Shown: positions 1-15,942 of the stretch, one piece after another
How the letters are laid out: each line of letters starts with the position of its first letter
Position numbering within the stretch: the stretch's first letter is position 1
Notes under the pieces: model-generated
Database searches by the model: none
The model's input: the letters and a program-made list of their open reading frames with translations, nothing else
What the model was told of the DNA's origin: nothing
Position numbers and translations under genes: made by a program
Origin: Magicicada septendecula
Taxonomy: Eukaryota > Arthropoda > Insecta > Hemiptera > Cicadidae
Reading direction: 5' to 3'
Length of the DNA stretch: 64,000 nucleotides
Assembly: GCA_034769895.1 (NCBI GenBank)
Contig: CM068369.1
Location: 425,841,479 to 425,905,478, forward strand

Positions 1-149
1 GGCGCTTAGTTTCAGTTGTAGTGGCGATTTATTCCAGTGCAATTCGAAGTATTGTGGCAAAGTGTTATGTGTTTATAATTCTGCGAGACTCTATTAGTTG
101 ACATTATTATTGCGTGTGAACAATTTTTATTTGATTTGTTGTAAGAGAC
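1..149. other. Flanking DNA left of LTR element 1
   Basis: No gene or repeat is recognised here. Its last four bases (146-149, AGAC) are repeated directly after the 3' LTR at 14188-14191. The unoccupied target therefore probably read continuously from position 149 into 14192. Confidence 0.6.
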
Positions 150-1002
150 TGTGATGGTACAATTCTGGTACAATAATAATTTTGTAAATCTATGGTCCTA
201 AAAACCATAATTATTGTATTTTTATTCCCTAACCATTTATTTTGTAACAATAATAATTTTATTTCATAATCCCTATAAAGTTTTGGTGAATAAACTATAG
301 AATATTTTAAACAACACACTTTGGAATTAACAGGATTTCGGTCGAATTCGCTGAAAAGCTACAAATGTCGCAAAAAACTATTTGCCACAGATAAACAGTA
401 AACAACCAAGCCCACAATTACGTCAGACGCCAGGAATGTAAGACTCATTGTATGTGACTGGGTTGGGTTTCTGAACAAAGAACTCGTGACGTAGTTTTGC
501 CCCATCTACGCAATGTTTAACAAAGACTCTGGGTCATTTTCGTCCAGACAGTGAACCGAACCGGCCGGCATATTCACTAAACGTTTTGTGTAAATTTTAC
601 ACCTCCAAAAGTGGTTTAATAACTATTGATGAAATATCGGTAATGGTGTTGTAACTGGGCTTGAGTGTGTGTCATCGGCCAAGTGAAACCGTGAAGAATC
701 GGCAACGGTCCGGACTTCTACGTGCAGCCAAATCTACCAAAGTGTGATTCGAGGGGGGACACTAAGATTCGAGAGTGTGGGCCCTAAGACAATGTAAAGA
801 ATCAGATTTTACACGATGACAGGATTCGAGTAGTGCGGTGACATCGACTCAAAAACCGGAAGCTAAGTATCAGCTACAACCTTTTGTAATATCAAAGATA
901 CTAATCTCAAAAATATTAATATCAAAGTAAAATGACCAATTCAGTAAATTCATTTCAATAAAGAATTTATTCATAAAATGAGCTTATAAAAAACTAATAA
1001 TT

Positions 1003-1084
<82 letters not shown>

Positions 1085-1502
1085 AAAATAATATTCAAAA
1101 AGTGCTGGGTTGTGCAAATATAAAATATATATATCTATAAACCACATATCAAATGTTTAATGTTTACTGTGTAGGTATTTTGGAGGGTTTGTAAAAGGGA
1201 AATTTAAAGTAATTTTGTCGCCACCTGGTGGAGAATATATGTAAGTAAATGTCATAAATAAACTGGGTAATATCATTTGGTAAAAATTTTAACAAAGTAT
1301 TATTATTTCACATAACACCTTCCGCTACTCAAGAAGGTCGCTTAAACGAATTCGTGCCCTGTAATAACTTTTAAAGGTAAGTAAAACTACAAGTTTATAT
1401 TTACGTTTCTTGATCAAGATGGCGCCCGACCTTTGAAATTATTGACTAAGTGTAAAGATATTATATTGTATTTTATTATCAGCAATAAAAAGTAGTATAA
1501 CA
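150..1502 (+). repeat. 5' LTR of element 1
   Basis: It aligns along its length with 12802-14187. It starts TGTGATGG and ends AGTATAACA just before the primer site. It contains a pure GA tract (1007-1082). Near its end is a strong splice-donor-like AAAG|GTAAGTAA (exon edge about 1376), so LTR-initiated RNA could be spliced. Confidence 0.9.
1007..1082. repeat. (GA)n microsatellite in the LTR
   Basis: About 38 uninterrupted GA units. The same LTR position holds a longer tract in the 3' LTR (13664-13753). A similar tract in the internal region (4353-4476) lies at the junction of the tandemly amplified segment, so these tracts are the likely recombination points. Confidence 0.95.
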
Positions 1503-1503
1503 T

Positions 1504-1521
1504 TGGTGCCCGAACAGGGAC
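1504..1521 (+). promoter_or_regulatory. Primer binding site, lysine-tRNA type
   Basis: TGGTGCCCGAACAGGGAC directly follows the LTR. It matches the well-known retroviral lysine-tRNA primer site except for one C-to-T change at the fourth base. Copies recur after the truncated LTRs at about 4897 and 8246. Confidence 0.85.
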
Positions 1522-1670
1522 ACTACGTAAACTTTTATTTTATGTGGGTAAGCCTACGAAGAGAGCGGAAAAGTTATCTGAGGTAATAAACATAATTTTA
1601 AATATGTAAACATAACCCAACTTCCACGAGGTTATGTTATAAGCATGCGGGTAATATTAAAATAAGTAAA

Positions 1671-2889
1671 ATGAATACCAATAAAGGTGATAACGTAGAA
1701 GAAACAGTTGCGAGTGAGATGGATGTTAAACTGGACCAAATTAGTCAAACCAGTGTTACTGAATTAAATCCGGTTCCAATAACCCCCATCTCAACTCAAG
1801 ACGTAAGTAAGACAGATGGTACAGCTGCAATGATGCAGTTACTATTAAGCGAAATTAAAGGAATTAATAATAAATTTGAGGAACAGAGTGTAAAGTTCGA
1901 TGAAATAAAGACCGAAATTAAAAGACGTAATGAAAATTTTCATAAACAATGTGACAAAGTAATTAAAAAGTTGGATGAGAAGTTAATCCAAATAGAGAAT
2001 CAGAAGGTGAGTAACAGTGATAATTTGAATAATGAGTTTACAGGTAGTAAGAATGATATGATATTAGAAAAGGATAATGAGAATATTATGAGTGATAATG
2101 AGATGTTTGTGTGTATGGAGAAAGAGAGAGAGCTGAGAGAAAGTACATTTGTTAAAGGGGTGCAGGGGTTAGAATTTTCCTTTGATGTTGTGGTAGGGGG
2201 TGAAGTCAAGTCTTCACGTATTTTTAATAAGGACGAGAGTTCCTTAGATTTATATTTGGGAGACAATAGGTCTACAAATAGAGTTCCTTGGTGTTTTTGT
2301 GTACCTCATAGGTGGTGCAGTAATTATGAGTTAGTGACCCCTGCATATTTGGAGAGAGAGAGAGAGAGAGAGAGTATAGCTTGGTGTTATGGAAAGAAAT
2401 ATATTAAGAGAGAAAGTGTAGAGAGGTATTGTGAGAGATATGGTGAGAGAAAGAGAGTAATAGAAATTTTTAAAGTAAATAGAAAGTATAAAGAATTTGT
2501 AGAAAGGTTAGGAGTAGAGATGGTGGATAAAAATAATAAATACTTACCTTATAGTAAGATTGAAATTAAAATAATAATAGATGATGATAATAATGGTATC
2601 AAGCACTTACCTTGGGAAGTAACAGGTGTAGTAGTAGAAAATTATGATGATAATTCTGATGACTATATGACTAACAAGATATAACATATCATACTGATGT
2701 AGACAGAACTATACCCGATCGTGACATGGCATATGATAAATTAATAGGGAGTACATCTATTAATGTAAACGAAATTGTAATGAATATAAAATGTTTGATA
2801 AATATTATAATGATTATAATATAATTTATTTACTAAACAATAAGATAAATAGATCTAAGATTAGAATGTTATTCAATGATGGAGGATAG
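1671..2889 (+). CDS. Gag-like N-terminus fused to an orphan domain (unit 1)
   Basis: The start at 1671 is chosen because units 2 and 3 have lost exactly this ATG. The frame is open to 2684 (337 residues). A one-base deletion near 2682, relative to units 2 and 3, then breaks it. The homologous end, a DGG-stop tail matching element 3, is at 2887-2889. Residues about 55-115 form a charged coiled coil like the Gag N-terminus of element 2. After it comes a region of unknown function containing HRWCSNYELVTPA and EIFKVNR, both shared with element 3. A GA tract in the ORF adds an Arg-Glu run. No capsid, zinc knuckle or enzyme motif is seen. It may supply a Gag-like or packaging function in trans, which is inference. 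Confidence 0.65.
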
Positions 2890-3429
2890 ATTGTTTTATC
2901 GTGTAATGAACATTTAATATATGTGAACAGTGGTTTTGATTTGGACTGCATATGGACTGATTTTGATTAATGACAAAATAATAAAGTTGGATTGTATAAT
3001 TTTCATTGTGTTAATTGTTTTAATGTCAATGTATTTATGTATTTTGATGTTGTGTATTACAGGTAAATTTTATGTACACCATGTATTATGTATTGTTTTA
3101 ATAATTAACAATTAACATGTTTTTATTTTGCTAAACAAGTGAAAGTAACAGTGACAATTTTAAATAATTGAATAATAATTAAAGAGTAATTATTGAATTA
3201 ATGTGGTACAAAAGAAAGTCGTACTAAATTTATAATTGCAGTAGTAATGAAGTTAAGTTATTAATTTGTAACGAATAAAACATTTCTAATGAATAATAAA
3301 TGATTAAGTAAGAATATATATTTGAAGATTGAGATGTACTGTTATGAGTAGGTGAGAGATATATTTTATAATGCAATTGTCAATGATTACAGTAAGGTAG
3401 AATGTTTAAACAGGAATAGCGCCTGGGTG

Positions 3430-3930
3430 AAAATAAAGGCATGTGAGTTAGTTAATTAAAGTTAATGGGAGTTAGATAGCTAAGAATTTTGAAGAAAATA
3501 GTATACAAAGAGAGTATTAGATATTTAGGGACACAGTAGTTAGTGATTATTTGTAGAGGTGAGTAAAATAAAGATTAAACCTTTATTTGTTGCTGATGTT
3601 AATTTGTAGTGGGGGTGAGGTGATAAGGAGTAGCCAACGTATAGCGTTGTGGCAGGTAATAGCGTAGTTTAAGGGAGTGTTTGCCGATATTTTGGAAGGG
3701 CAAAATATTATTAATGTATATAGCCAGGTAGGGAACACCCATCTTAATACAAAGACGCGCGGTGCCATAGGATTTATCGTCGGAATGAAATTAGTGAAAG
3801 GTGTTTATAATTGAGAAATTGGTGTCATGATAGCTAAATTTGGTTGTTAGTTAGAAGAAAGGTGAGTAAGAGTATAAAAATAAGTCAAAGCATAGTGAAT
3901 ACAGGAGTCACCCAGACTAATCAGGATAAA
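3430..3930 (+). pseudogene. Fossil of the protease-RT junction (unit 1)
   Basis: No frame is open. The DNA aligns by eye with element 2 pol from about 18480 to 19050: a GGGACACAGTAG stretch, then GATAAGGAGTAGCCAACG against the pol GTCGGGAGTCCCCAGCG, then GGGAACACCCATCTT against GGGAACACACACCTT, then ATTGGTGTCATGATAGC against ATCAGTGTCACCATATC. The blocks are in the same order. Copies lie at about 6820-7320 and 10170-10670. Confidence 0.6.
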
Positions 3931-4352
3931 ACGTGAAAGGTTAGGTAGAAAATTCAGAGTAGAAAGGGAATAAGAAATGAATGATGAAATAATAATAACG
4001 TAATATGAATATTAATAATAAATTTGAAATAAATTAATAATAAATGATAAATAATTGATGGCTAATTAATGAAAGTTTAGAATTAATTAATTAATTAAGT
4101 GAAATTGTAATTTTTATAATTTAAATGCAAATTTAAATAGGTAGAATGTGTAAATTCTGATCAAGATTAAATATGAATTGACTATTTCAATGTATTAAAT
4201 GTATTAATGTATCAATGTTATTTATGAATGTATTATTATGTATTATGTAATATGTTTTATGTATTAGCATAGGAATTTGAACATGATATATAGGAAATAG
4301 TGTGTGTGGAGGAGAAAAAGGGGTAAATATTATTAACAGCGCCAGTAATTAA

Positions 4353-7824
<3,472 letters not shown>

Positions 7825-7827
<3 letters not shown>

Positions 7828-10800
7828 AAAATAAAATTCAAAAAGTGCTGGGTTGTGCAAATATAAAATATATATATCTATAAACCACATATCAAATGTT
7901 TAATGTTTACTGTGTAGGTATTTTGGAGGGTTTGTAAAAGGGAAATTTAAAGTAATTTTGTCGCCACCTGGTGGAGAATATATGTAAGTAAATGTCATAA
8001 ATAAACTGGGTAATATCATTTGGTAAAAATTTTAACAAAGTATTATTATTTCACATAACACCTTCCACTACTCAAGAAGGTCGCTTAAACGAATTCCTGC
8101 CCTGTAATAACTTTTAAAGGTAAGTAAAACTACAAGTTTATATTTACGTTTCTTGATCAAGATGGCGCCCGACCTTTGAAATTATTGACTAAGTGTAAAG
8201 ATATTATATTGTATTTTATTATCAGCAATAAAAAGTAGTATAACATTGGTGCCCGAACAGGGACACTACGTAAACTTTTATTTTATGTGGGTAAGCCTAC
8301 GAAGAGAGCGGAAAAGTTATCTGAGGTAATAAACATAATTTTAAATATGTAAACATAACCCAACTTCCACGAGGTTATGTTATAAGCATGCGGGTAATAT
8401 TAAAATAAGTAAACTGAATACCAATAAAGGTGATAACGTAGAAGAAACAGTTGCGAGTGAGATGGATGTTAAACTGGACCAAATTAGTCAAACCAGTGTT
8501 ACTGAATTAAATCCGGTTCCAATAACCCCCATCTCAACTCAAGACGTAAGTAAGACAGATGGTACAGCTGCAATGATGCAGTTACTATTAAGCGAAATTA
8601 AAGGAATTAATAATAAATTTGAGGAACAGAGTGTAAAGTTCGATGAAATAAAGACCGAAATTAAAAGACGTAATGAAAATTTTCATAAACAATGTGACAA
8701 AGTAATTAAAAAAATGGATGAGAAGTTAATCCAAATAGAGAATCAGAAGGTGAGTAACAGTGATAATTTGAATAATGAGTTTACAGGTAGTAAGAATGAT
8801 ATGATATTAGAAAAGGATAATGAGAATATTATGAGTGATAATGAGATGTTTGTGTGTATGGAGAAAGAGAGAGAGCTGAGAGAAAGTACATTTGTTAAAG
8901 GGGTGCAGGGGTTAGAACTTTCCTTTGATGTTGTGGTAGGGGGTGAAGTCAAGTCTTCACGTATTTTTAATAAGGACGAGAGTTCCTTAGATTTATATTT
9001 GGGAGACAATAGGTCTACAAATAGAGTTCCTTGGTGTTTTTGTGTACCTCATAGGTGGTGCAGTAATTATGAGTTAGTGACCCCTGCATATTTGGAGAGA
9101 GAGAGAGAGAGAGAGTATAGCTTGGTGTTATGGAAAGAAATATATTAAGAGAGAAAGTGTAGAGAGGTATTGTGAGAGATATGGTGAGAGAAAGAGAGTA
9201 ATAGAAATTTTTAAAGTAAATAGAAAGTATAAAAAATTTGTAGAAAGGTTAGGAGTAGAGATGGTGGATAAAAATAATAAATACTTACCTTATAGTAAGA
9301 TTGAAATTAAAATAATAATAGATGATGATAATAATGGTATCAAGCACTTACCTTGGGAAGTAACAGGTGTAGTAGTAGAAAATTATGATGATAATTCTGA
9401 TGACTATATGACTAACAAGATTATAACATATCATACTGATGTAGACAGAACTATACCCGATCGTGACATGGCATATGATAAATTAATAGGGAGTACATCT
9501 ATTAATGTAAACGAAATTGTAATGAATATAAAATGTTTGATAAATATTATAATGATTATAATATAATTTATTTACTAAACAATAAGATAAATAGATCTAA
9601 GATTAGAATGTTATTCAATGATGGAGGATAGATTGTTTTATCGTGTAATGAACATTTAATATATGTGAACAGTGGTTTTGAATTGGACTGCATATGGACT
9701 GATTTTGATTAATGACAAAATAATAAAGTTGGATTGTATAATTTTCATTGTGTTAATTGTTTTAATGTCAATGTATTTATGTATTTTGATGTTGTGTATT
9801 ACAGGTAAATTTTATGTACACCATGTATTATGTATTGTTTTAATAATTAACAATTAACATGTTTTTATTTTGCTAAACAAGTGAAAGTAACAGTGAAAAT
9901 TTTAAATGATTGAATAATAATTAAAGAGTAATTATTGAATTAATGTGGTACAAAAGAAAGTCGTACTAAATTTATAATTGCAGTAGTAATGAAGTTAAGT
10001 TATTAATTTGTAACGAATAAAACATTTCTAATGAATAATAAATGATTAAGTAAGAATATATATTTGAAGATTGAGATGTACTGTTATGAGTAGGTGAGAG
10101 ATATATTTTATAATGCAATTGTCAATGATTACAGTAAGGTAGAATATTTAAACAGGGATAGCGCCTGGGTGAAAATAAAGGCATGTGAGTTAGTTAATTA
10201 AAGTTAATGGGAGTTAGATAGCTAAGAATTTTGAAGAAAATAGTATACAAAGAGAGTATTAGATATTTAGGGACACAGTAGTTAGTGATTATTTGTAGAG
10301 GTGAGTAAAATAAAGATTAAACATTTATTTGTTGCTGATGTTATTTTGTAGTGGGGGTGAGGTGATAAGGAGTAGCCAACGTATAGCGTTGTGGCAGGTA
10401 ATAGCGTAGTTTAAGGGAGTGTTTGCCGATATTTTGGAAGAGCAAAATATTATTAATGTATATAGCCAGGTAGGGAACACCCATCTTAATACAAAGACGC
10501 GCGGTGCCATAGGATTTATCGTCGGAATGAAATTAGTGAAAGGTGTTTATAATTGAGAAATTGGTGTCATGATAGGTAAATTTGGTTGTTAGTTAGAAGA
10601 AAGGTGAGTAAGAGTATAAAAATAAGTCAAAGCATAGTGAATACAGGAGTCACCCAGACTAATCAGGATAAAACGTGAAAGGTTAGGTAGAAAATTCAGA
10701 GTAGAAAGGGGATAAGAAATGAATGATGAAATAATAATAACGTAATATGAATATTAATAATAAATTTGAAATAAATTAATAATAAATGATAAATAATTGA

Positions 10801-11093
10801 TGGCTAATTAATGAAAGTTTAGAATTAATTAATTAATTAAGTGAAATTGTAATTTTTATAATTTAAATGCAAATTTAAATAGGTAGAATGTGTAAATTCT
10901 CATCAAGATTAAATATGAATTGACTATTTCAATGTATTAAATGTATTAATGTATCAATGTTATTTATGAATGTATTATTATGTATTATGTAATATGTTTT
11001 ATGTATTAGCATAGGAATTTGAACATGATATATAGGAAATAGTGTGTGTGGAGGAGAAAAAGGGTAAATATTATTAACAGCGCCAGTAATTAA
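7825..11093 (+). repeat. Tandem unit 3 of element 1
   Basis: A third copy of the segment, 3349 bases after unit 2. It ends at 11093, where it leaves the GA-tract junction seen in units 1 and 2 and runs into unique AT-rich sequence. Unit 3 therefore carries the original continuation toward the 3' end of the element. Confidence 0.88.
8462..9631 (+). pseudogene. Gag-like/orphan-domain ORF, unit 3 (broken)
   Basis: As in unit 2, the original ATG is lost (ACTG) and the first in-frame ATG is at 8462. The GA tract inside the ORF is two bases shorter than in unit 1, so the frame shifts and stops at 9148. The C-terminal part is open at 9261-9566 in another frame, and the conserved tail stop is at 9629-9631. 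It differs from unit 2 by only a few substitutions. Confidence 0.75.
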
Positions 11094-11708
11094 CTGTTAA
11101 TAATAATAATATTAATAATAATAAGATTTTATTTTTTTTTATAAAATGTTTTTCTCCGTTTGAGTAATTAATTTAAAGGAAGATTATATCCATAGATTTG
11201 GGATTTATACATATTTATTATATCCATGTTATTTCATTTAGATATTTGTTTCTTCTATAATTACATTACTTATGGAAAACAGAAAGGGTTAATTATTATC
11301 GATGGAATCGAAAAGACTTTTAAAACAAAGGATAGAAGAGAATGGCACTTCTATATAATTCTTGTTGATTATATTTCAAGCAAACCCAGTGCTTCTTAAC
11401 GCAAACCAGCACATAGCTAAGGGGAAACAGATCAGTTATGGATATAGTAATATGCCAAGCCACTATTTCGATATTTTTGATTTATTGTTTCAGTGTTTGG
11501 TGATGTTGTGACGGCGGTCCTGAGCTGGCCAGCCCGTCAGAGCAGGAGCGTTATGCGCCTGATTGCCTTACAACCACAGCTACAACCTTTTGTAATATCA
11601 AAGATACTAATCTCAAAAATATTAATATCAAAGTAAAATGACCAATTCAGTAAATTCATTTCAATAAAGAATTTATTCATAAAATGAGCTTATAAAAAAC
11701 TAATAATT

Positions 11709-11779
<71 letters not shown>

Positions 11780-11804
11780 GGAGGGGGGAGGGGGAGAGAG
11801 AGGG
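11094..11804 (+). other. 3' internal region of element 1 before the gap
   Basis: AT-rich non-coding DNA. Its part from 11285 to about 11568 is repeated after the gap at 12305-12588. It then jumps abruptly into LTR sequence (11579-11705) and a GA tract that ends in a G-rich run at the gap. The jump near 11570 lacks a hairpin, polypurine tract and LTR start, so it looks like a rearrangement or a mis-join. Confidence 0.7.
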
Positions 11805-12304
11805 NNNNNNNNNNNNNNNNNNNNNNNNNNNNNNNNNNNNNNNNNNNNNNNNNNNNNNNNNNNNNNNNNNNNNNNNNNNNNNNNNNNNNNNNNNNNNNNN
11901 NNNNNNNNNNNNNNNNNNNNNNNNNNNNNNNNNNNNNNNNNNNNNNNNNNNNNNNNNNNNNNNNNNNNNNNNNNNNNNNNNNNNNNNNNNNNNNNNNNNN
12001 NNNNNNNNNNNNNNNNNNNNNNNNNNNNNNNNNNNNNNNNNNNNNNNNNNNNNNNNNNNNNNNNNNNNNNNNNNNNNNNNNNNNNNNNNNNNNNNNNNNN
12101 NNNNNNNNNNNNNNNNNNNNNNNNNNNNNNNNNNNNNNNNNNNNNNNNNNNNNNNNNNNNNNNNNNNNNNNNNNNNNNNNNNNNNNNNNNNNNNNNNNNN
12201 NNNNNNNNNNNNNNNNNNNNNNNNNNNNNNNNNNNNNNNNNNNNNNNNNNNNNNNNNNNNNNNNNNNNNNNNNNNNNNNNNNNNNNNNNNNNNNNNNNNN
12301 NNNN
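11805..12304. other. Assembly gap (500 N)
   Basis: Exactly 500 undetermined bases, the kind of fixed length used for gaps of unknown size. It is bordered on the left by a GA/GGA tract and on both sides by copies of the same 3' internal sequence. Confidence 0.99.
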
Positions 12305-12752
12305 AGGGTTAATTATTATCGATGGGAATCGAAAAGACTTTTAAAACAAAGGATAGAAGAGAATGGCACTTCTATATAATTCTTGTTGATTATATTTCAA
12401 GCAAACCCAGTGCTTCTTAACGCAAACCAGCACATAGCTAAGGGGAAACAGATCAGTTATGGATATAGTAATATGCCAAGCCACTATTTCGATATTTTTG
12501 ATTTATTGTTTCAGTGTTTGGTGATGTTGTGACGGCGGTCCTGAGCTGGCCAGCGCGTCAGAGCAGGAGCGTTACGCGCCTGATTGGCCTTATGGTGTTG
12601 GGATCTCGAAGGAGAAGTCCAGTAAGGTCATGCAGGTTCTGTCATCATCATCGGACCATGGGTGAGTCCGATATTTATATTTCTTTTCATATAAATTGTA
12701 AGGGGTTGTGGCGACATATCCTGGCTGATCCCTTTAGGAAGTACGAATGTGT
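12305..12752 (+). other. Conserved 3' internal region of element 1
   Basis: No ORF is supported. The region is shared with element 3 (about 30330-30660) and in part with element 2 (24540-24790). Shared blocks are AGGGGA(A/G)ACA(G/T)ATCAGTT, the GATGTTGTGACGGCGGTCCT block (elements 1 and 3), AGAAGTCCAGTAA, and CTGATCC(C/T). Conservation just upstream of the polypurine tract suggests a cis-acting RNA region. Confidence 0.6.
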
Positions 12753-12792
12753 CAATGAAAGTTTTTATGCTTCGGCATAAAATCTTTCATTG
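12753..12792 (+). promoter_or_regulatory. UUCG-loop hairpin before the polypurine tract (element 1)
   Basis: CAATGAAAGTTTTTATGC pairs with GCATAAAATCTTTCATTG around a TTCG loop. This gives 17 pairs and one T-T mismatch, closed by C-G. The G-rich tract AGGGGGTTT (12793-12801) and then the LTR follow. Equivalent hairpins in elements 2 and 3 differ at three paired positions. Confidence 0.85.
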
Positions 12793-12801
12793 AGGGGGTT
12801 T

Positions 12802-13658
12802 TGTGACGGTACAATTCTGGTACGATAATAATTTTGTAAATCTATGGTCCTAAAAACCATAATTATTGTATTTTTATTCCCTAACCATTTATTTTGTAAC
12901 AATAATAATTTTATTTCATAATCCCTATAAAGTTTTGGTGAATAAACTATAGAATATTTTAATCAACGCACTTTGGAATTAACAGGATTTCGGTCGAATT
13001 CGCTGAAAAGCTACAAATGTCGCAAAAAACTATTTGCCACAGATAAACAGTAAACAACCAAGCCCACAATTACGTCAGACGCCAGGAATGTAAGACTCAT
13101 TGTATGTGACTGGGTTGGGTTTCTGAATAAAGAACTTGTGACGTAGTTTTGCCCCACCTACGCAATGTTTAACAAAGACTCTGGGTCATTTTCGTCCAGA
13201 CAGTGAACCGAGCCGGCCGGCGTATGCACTAAAAGTGTTTGTGTAAATTTTACACCACCAAAAGTGGTTTAATAACTAATGATGAAATATCGGTAATGTT
13301 GGTGTTGTAACTGGGGTTGAGTGGGTGTCATTGGCCAAGTGAAACCGTGAAGAATAGGCAACGGTCCGGACTTCTACGTGCAGCCAAATCTGCCAAAGTG
13401 TGATTTGAGGGGGGACACTAAGATTCGAGAGTGTGGGCCCTAAGACAATATAAAGAATCAGATTTTGCACGATGACAGGATTCGAGTAGTGCGGTGACAT
13501 CGACTCAAAAACCGGAAGCTAAGTATCAGCTACAACCTTTTGTAATATCAAAGATACTAATCTAAAAAATATTAATATCAAAGTAAAATGACCAATTCAG
13601 TAAATTCATTTCAATAAAGAATTTATTCATAAAATGAGCTTATAAAAAACTAATAATT

Positions 13659-13755
<97 letters not shown>

Positions 13756-14187
13756 TGAACAAAATAATATTTAAAAAGTGCTGGGTTGTGCAAATATAAT
13801 ATATATATATATATATATCTATAAACCACATATCAAATGTTTAATGTTTACTGTGTAGGTATTTTGGAGGGTTTGTAAAAGGGAAATTTAAAGTAATTTT
13901 GTCGCCACCTGGTGGAGAATATATGTAAGTAAATGTCATAAATAAACTGGGTAATATCATTTGGTAAAAATTTTTGACAAAGTATTATTATTTCACATAA
14001 CACTTTCCGCTACTCAAGAAGTTCGCTTAAACGAATTCCTGCCCTGTAATAACTTTTAAAGGTAAGTAAAACTACAAGTTTATATTTACGTTTCTTGATC
14101 AAGATGGCGCCCGACCTTTGACATTACTGACCAAGTGTAAAGATATTATATTGTATTTTATTATCAGCAATAAAAAGTAGTATAACA
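12802..14187 (+). repeat. 3' LTR of element 1
   Basis: Homologous to 150-1502. It starts TGTGACGG and ends ATAACA, and is followed by the AGAC duplication. The GA tract (13664-13753) and a TA-repeat block are longer than in the 5' LTR, which accounts for most of the length difference (1386 versus 1353). Confidence 0.9.
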
Positions 14188-14385
14188 AGACTAGTTTGCT
14201 GATTACAAACTGTTTAATTGTGATAATTTAATCTGGTGATTAGTGACTTAATTGGTGTCTTGTATTTGGTTTCCACTGTACCATACGACGACCAAATTAG
14301 ACCATCATAACAATATGTTAGGTCCCTAAAGACATGACAACTATAAGACTGTATAGTATATCCTTTGTGTCTTGAGAAGATATGG
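14188..14385. other. Spacer between elements 1 and 2
   Basis: About 200 bases of unrecognised DNA that was continuous with 1-149 before element 1 inserted. It ends in ATGG, which also occurs at 26163-26166 at the right edge of element 2. Confidence 0.6.
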
Positions 14386-15712
14386 TGTAACGGGGCAAAA
14401 AAAAAGGGTAAATTATTTTTAATCATTTTAAACCAGTCTTGGTACTGTTCAGTAACCGTCAGTGTTAGATACGCATTGTGACAAAGAGTATTTGGTGAAT
14501 AAACTATATCCTCGCGGCTGGTACGCATTGGCACAGGAATGTAAAACTTGTCAAGAGGGGTGCGCATTCCCAGCCACACGCGCGCTCAGACAGCGAATGT
14601 TCCCATGGTTTGGTCACGCGCAGGTACATTCTTTCGCTCTGTGTGCGTAGAAAACAGCCTCAGTCGACTACATAACACCCGTCTGGCCAGACGAACACAA
14701 AGACTCGCGAGCTGAAAACCTAGTAAATTTTTAAAAATACGATCTAGAGTGATATAGTACAAAGTGTAAAAGCAGCTATAATGCAGTGACTCAGGAAAAT
14801 TAACCAGCAGAACTTTTTCGGACCAAACCGTGAATTTTATAAGAAGTGAAACCGTGACTATTTTAAAATGAGAACTTTTCAATAAAACAGTGAACAACCA
14901 GAAACGACAGGACTCCAACATTGAGCACCTAGATCGGCAGAGAGGGACGTAACCACGTAAATACATATTAAATAATTATAAACCATTTGAAAATAAAATA
15001 ATTGGGGTATTAATTTGAAAGAATGCGTGTGTGTGCAATTACTGGGTCGCCTTTACTTAATATAATCTCATGAGTTGTTTATTTTAAATAGATTAAGGAA
15101 AACCATGAATCTTGTCTTGTCTGGAGTAAATTGAACAGGTAGTGCAACATTAATATGTGTCAGAATTAAATCATAATTTCAGAATAATTTTGTTATTATT
15201 TCCAAAGAGATATAGAATACCAAATATTTTGAAAGAAAGAATATAAAAGAAATGTGGCAATTGTCTAATAAAAATAAAATGTATACTGATTAGTTGAAAT
15301 AATAAATTTGGTTTTCTAAAATGTAACGTACAATATTATAGAGAATTGATAAAGCAAAGAATTTGATGAACTGTTAAAGAGTTGCAAACTGAGAATAATT
15401 AATTTTAAAAAAAATAAATATCAATAAAATGGATTAATAGGATCACCACGTGTTAAGTCAATTATTACGCCAAATTAACATCACCTATCCCTCGTATAGA
15501 AAATTTCGCCTAACGAACCTGGTAAGTAAGTGAAAGTGTTTTAAGGTCTCCATGTCTGTCCTTTAAAGATATTGGTGGTGACCTATAAGTAATTTGGAAT
15601 CTTCTGTTTTGGTAAGTCAGGGTAGCGTACAATCATGGTGAGTGCGTAAAAAGATCGCTCGAGGTAAGAAGAAGTCACGTGGGGGAAATTGGTAAAGTAA
15701 CAGAACGTAACA
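14386..15712 (+). repeat. 5' LTR of element 2
   Basis: Aligns with 24851-26162. It starts TGTAACGGGGC and ends CGTAACA before the primer site. It carries a donor-like CCTG|GTAAGTAAG (about 15522) and two further GTGAG/GTAAG sites before its end. Confidence 0.85.
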
Positions 15713-15714
15713 AA

Positions 15715-15730
15715 TGGCGATCCCTGCCAG
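15715..15730 (+). promoter_or_regulatory. Putative primer binding site of element 2
   Basis: TGGCGATCCCTGCCAG begins two bases after the LTR end, at the place a tRNA primer site is expected. I cannot assign the tRNA. It differs from the lysine-type site of element 1, so the families use different primers. Confidence 0.55.
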
Positions 15731-15942
15731 TATAACTCAGATGAATTTATTCATATGGGTTTAGGCCTGATTTGAAGTACGAAATAGGTGGTGATAATAG
15801 GCGGTTTTTGTAATAGAAAAAATTACGAGATTTGTGATTAGAGGTTAAGACGTAAAATACTGTGAGTAAAAGTTATGAGATTTTGTTTAGATAATAACTA
15901 AGTCATTAATTATTTGATTAGAGAATAATTAAATTTATAAAA

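Noticed and set aside
2000..2266. Open frames on the minus strand opposite the element 1 ORF
   Set aside because: Antisense shadow of a purine-rich coding strand. It repeats in all three units and has no independent support.
11707..12344. Long open frames across the GA tract and the N gap
   Set aside because: They consist of Arg-Glu repeats and undetermined residues, which is an artefact of the microsatellite and the gap.
12514..12780. An 88-codon open frame in the 3' region of element 1
   Set aside because: The same DNA in element 3 and element 2 is not open; conservation is at the nucleotide level and includes a hairpin, so it is more likely a cis-acting region.
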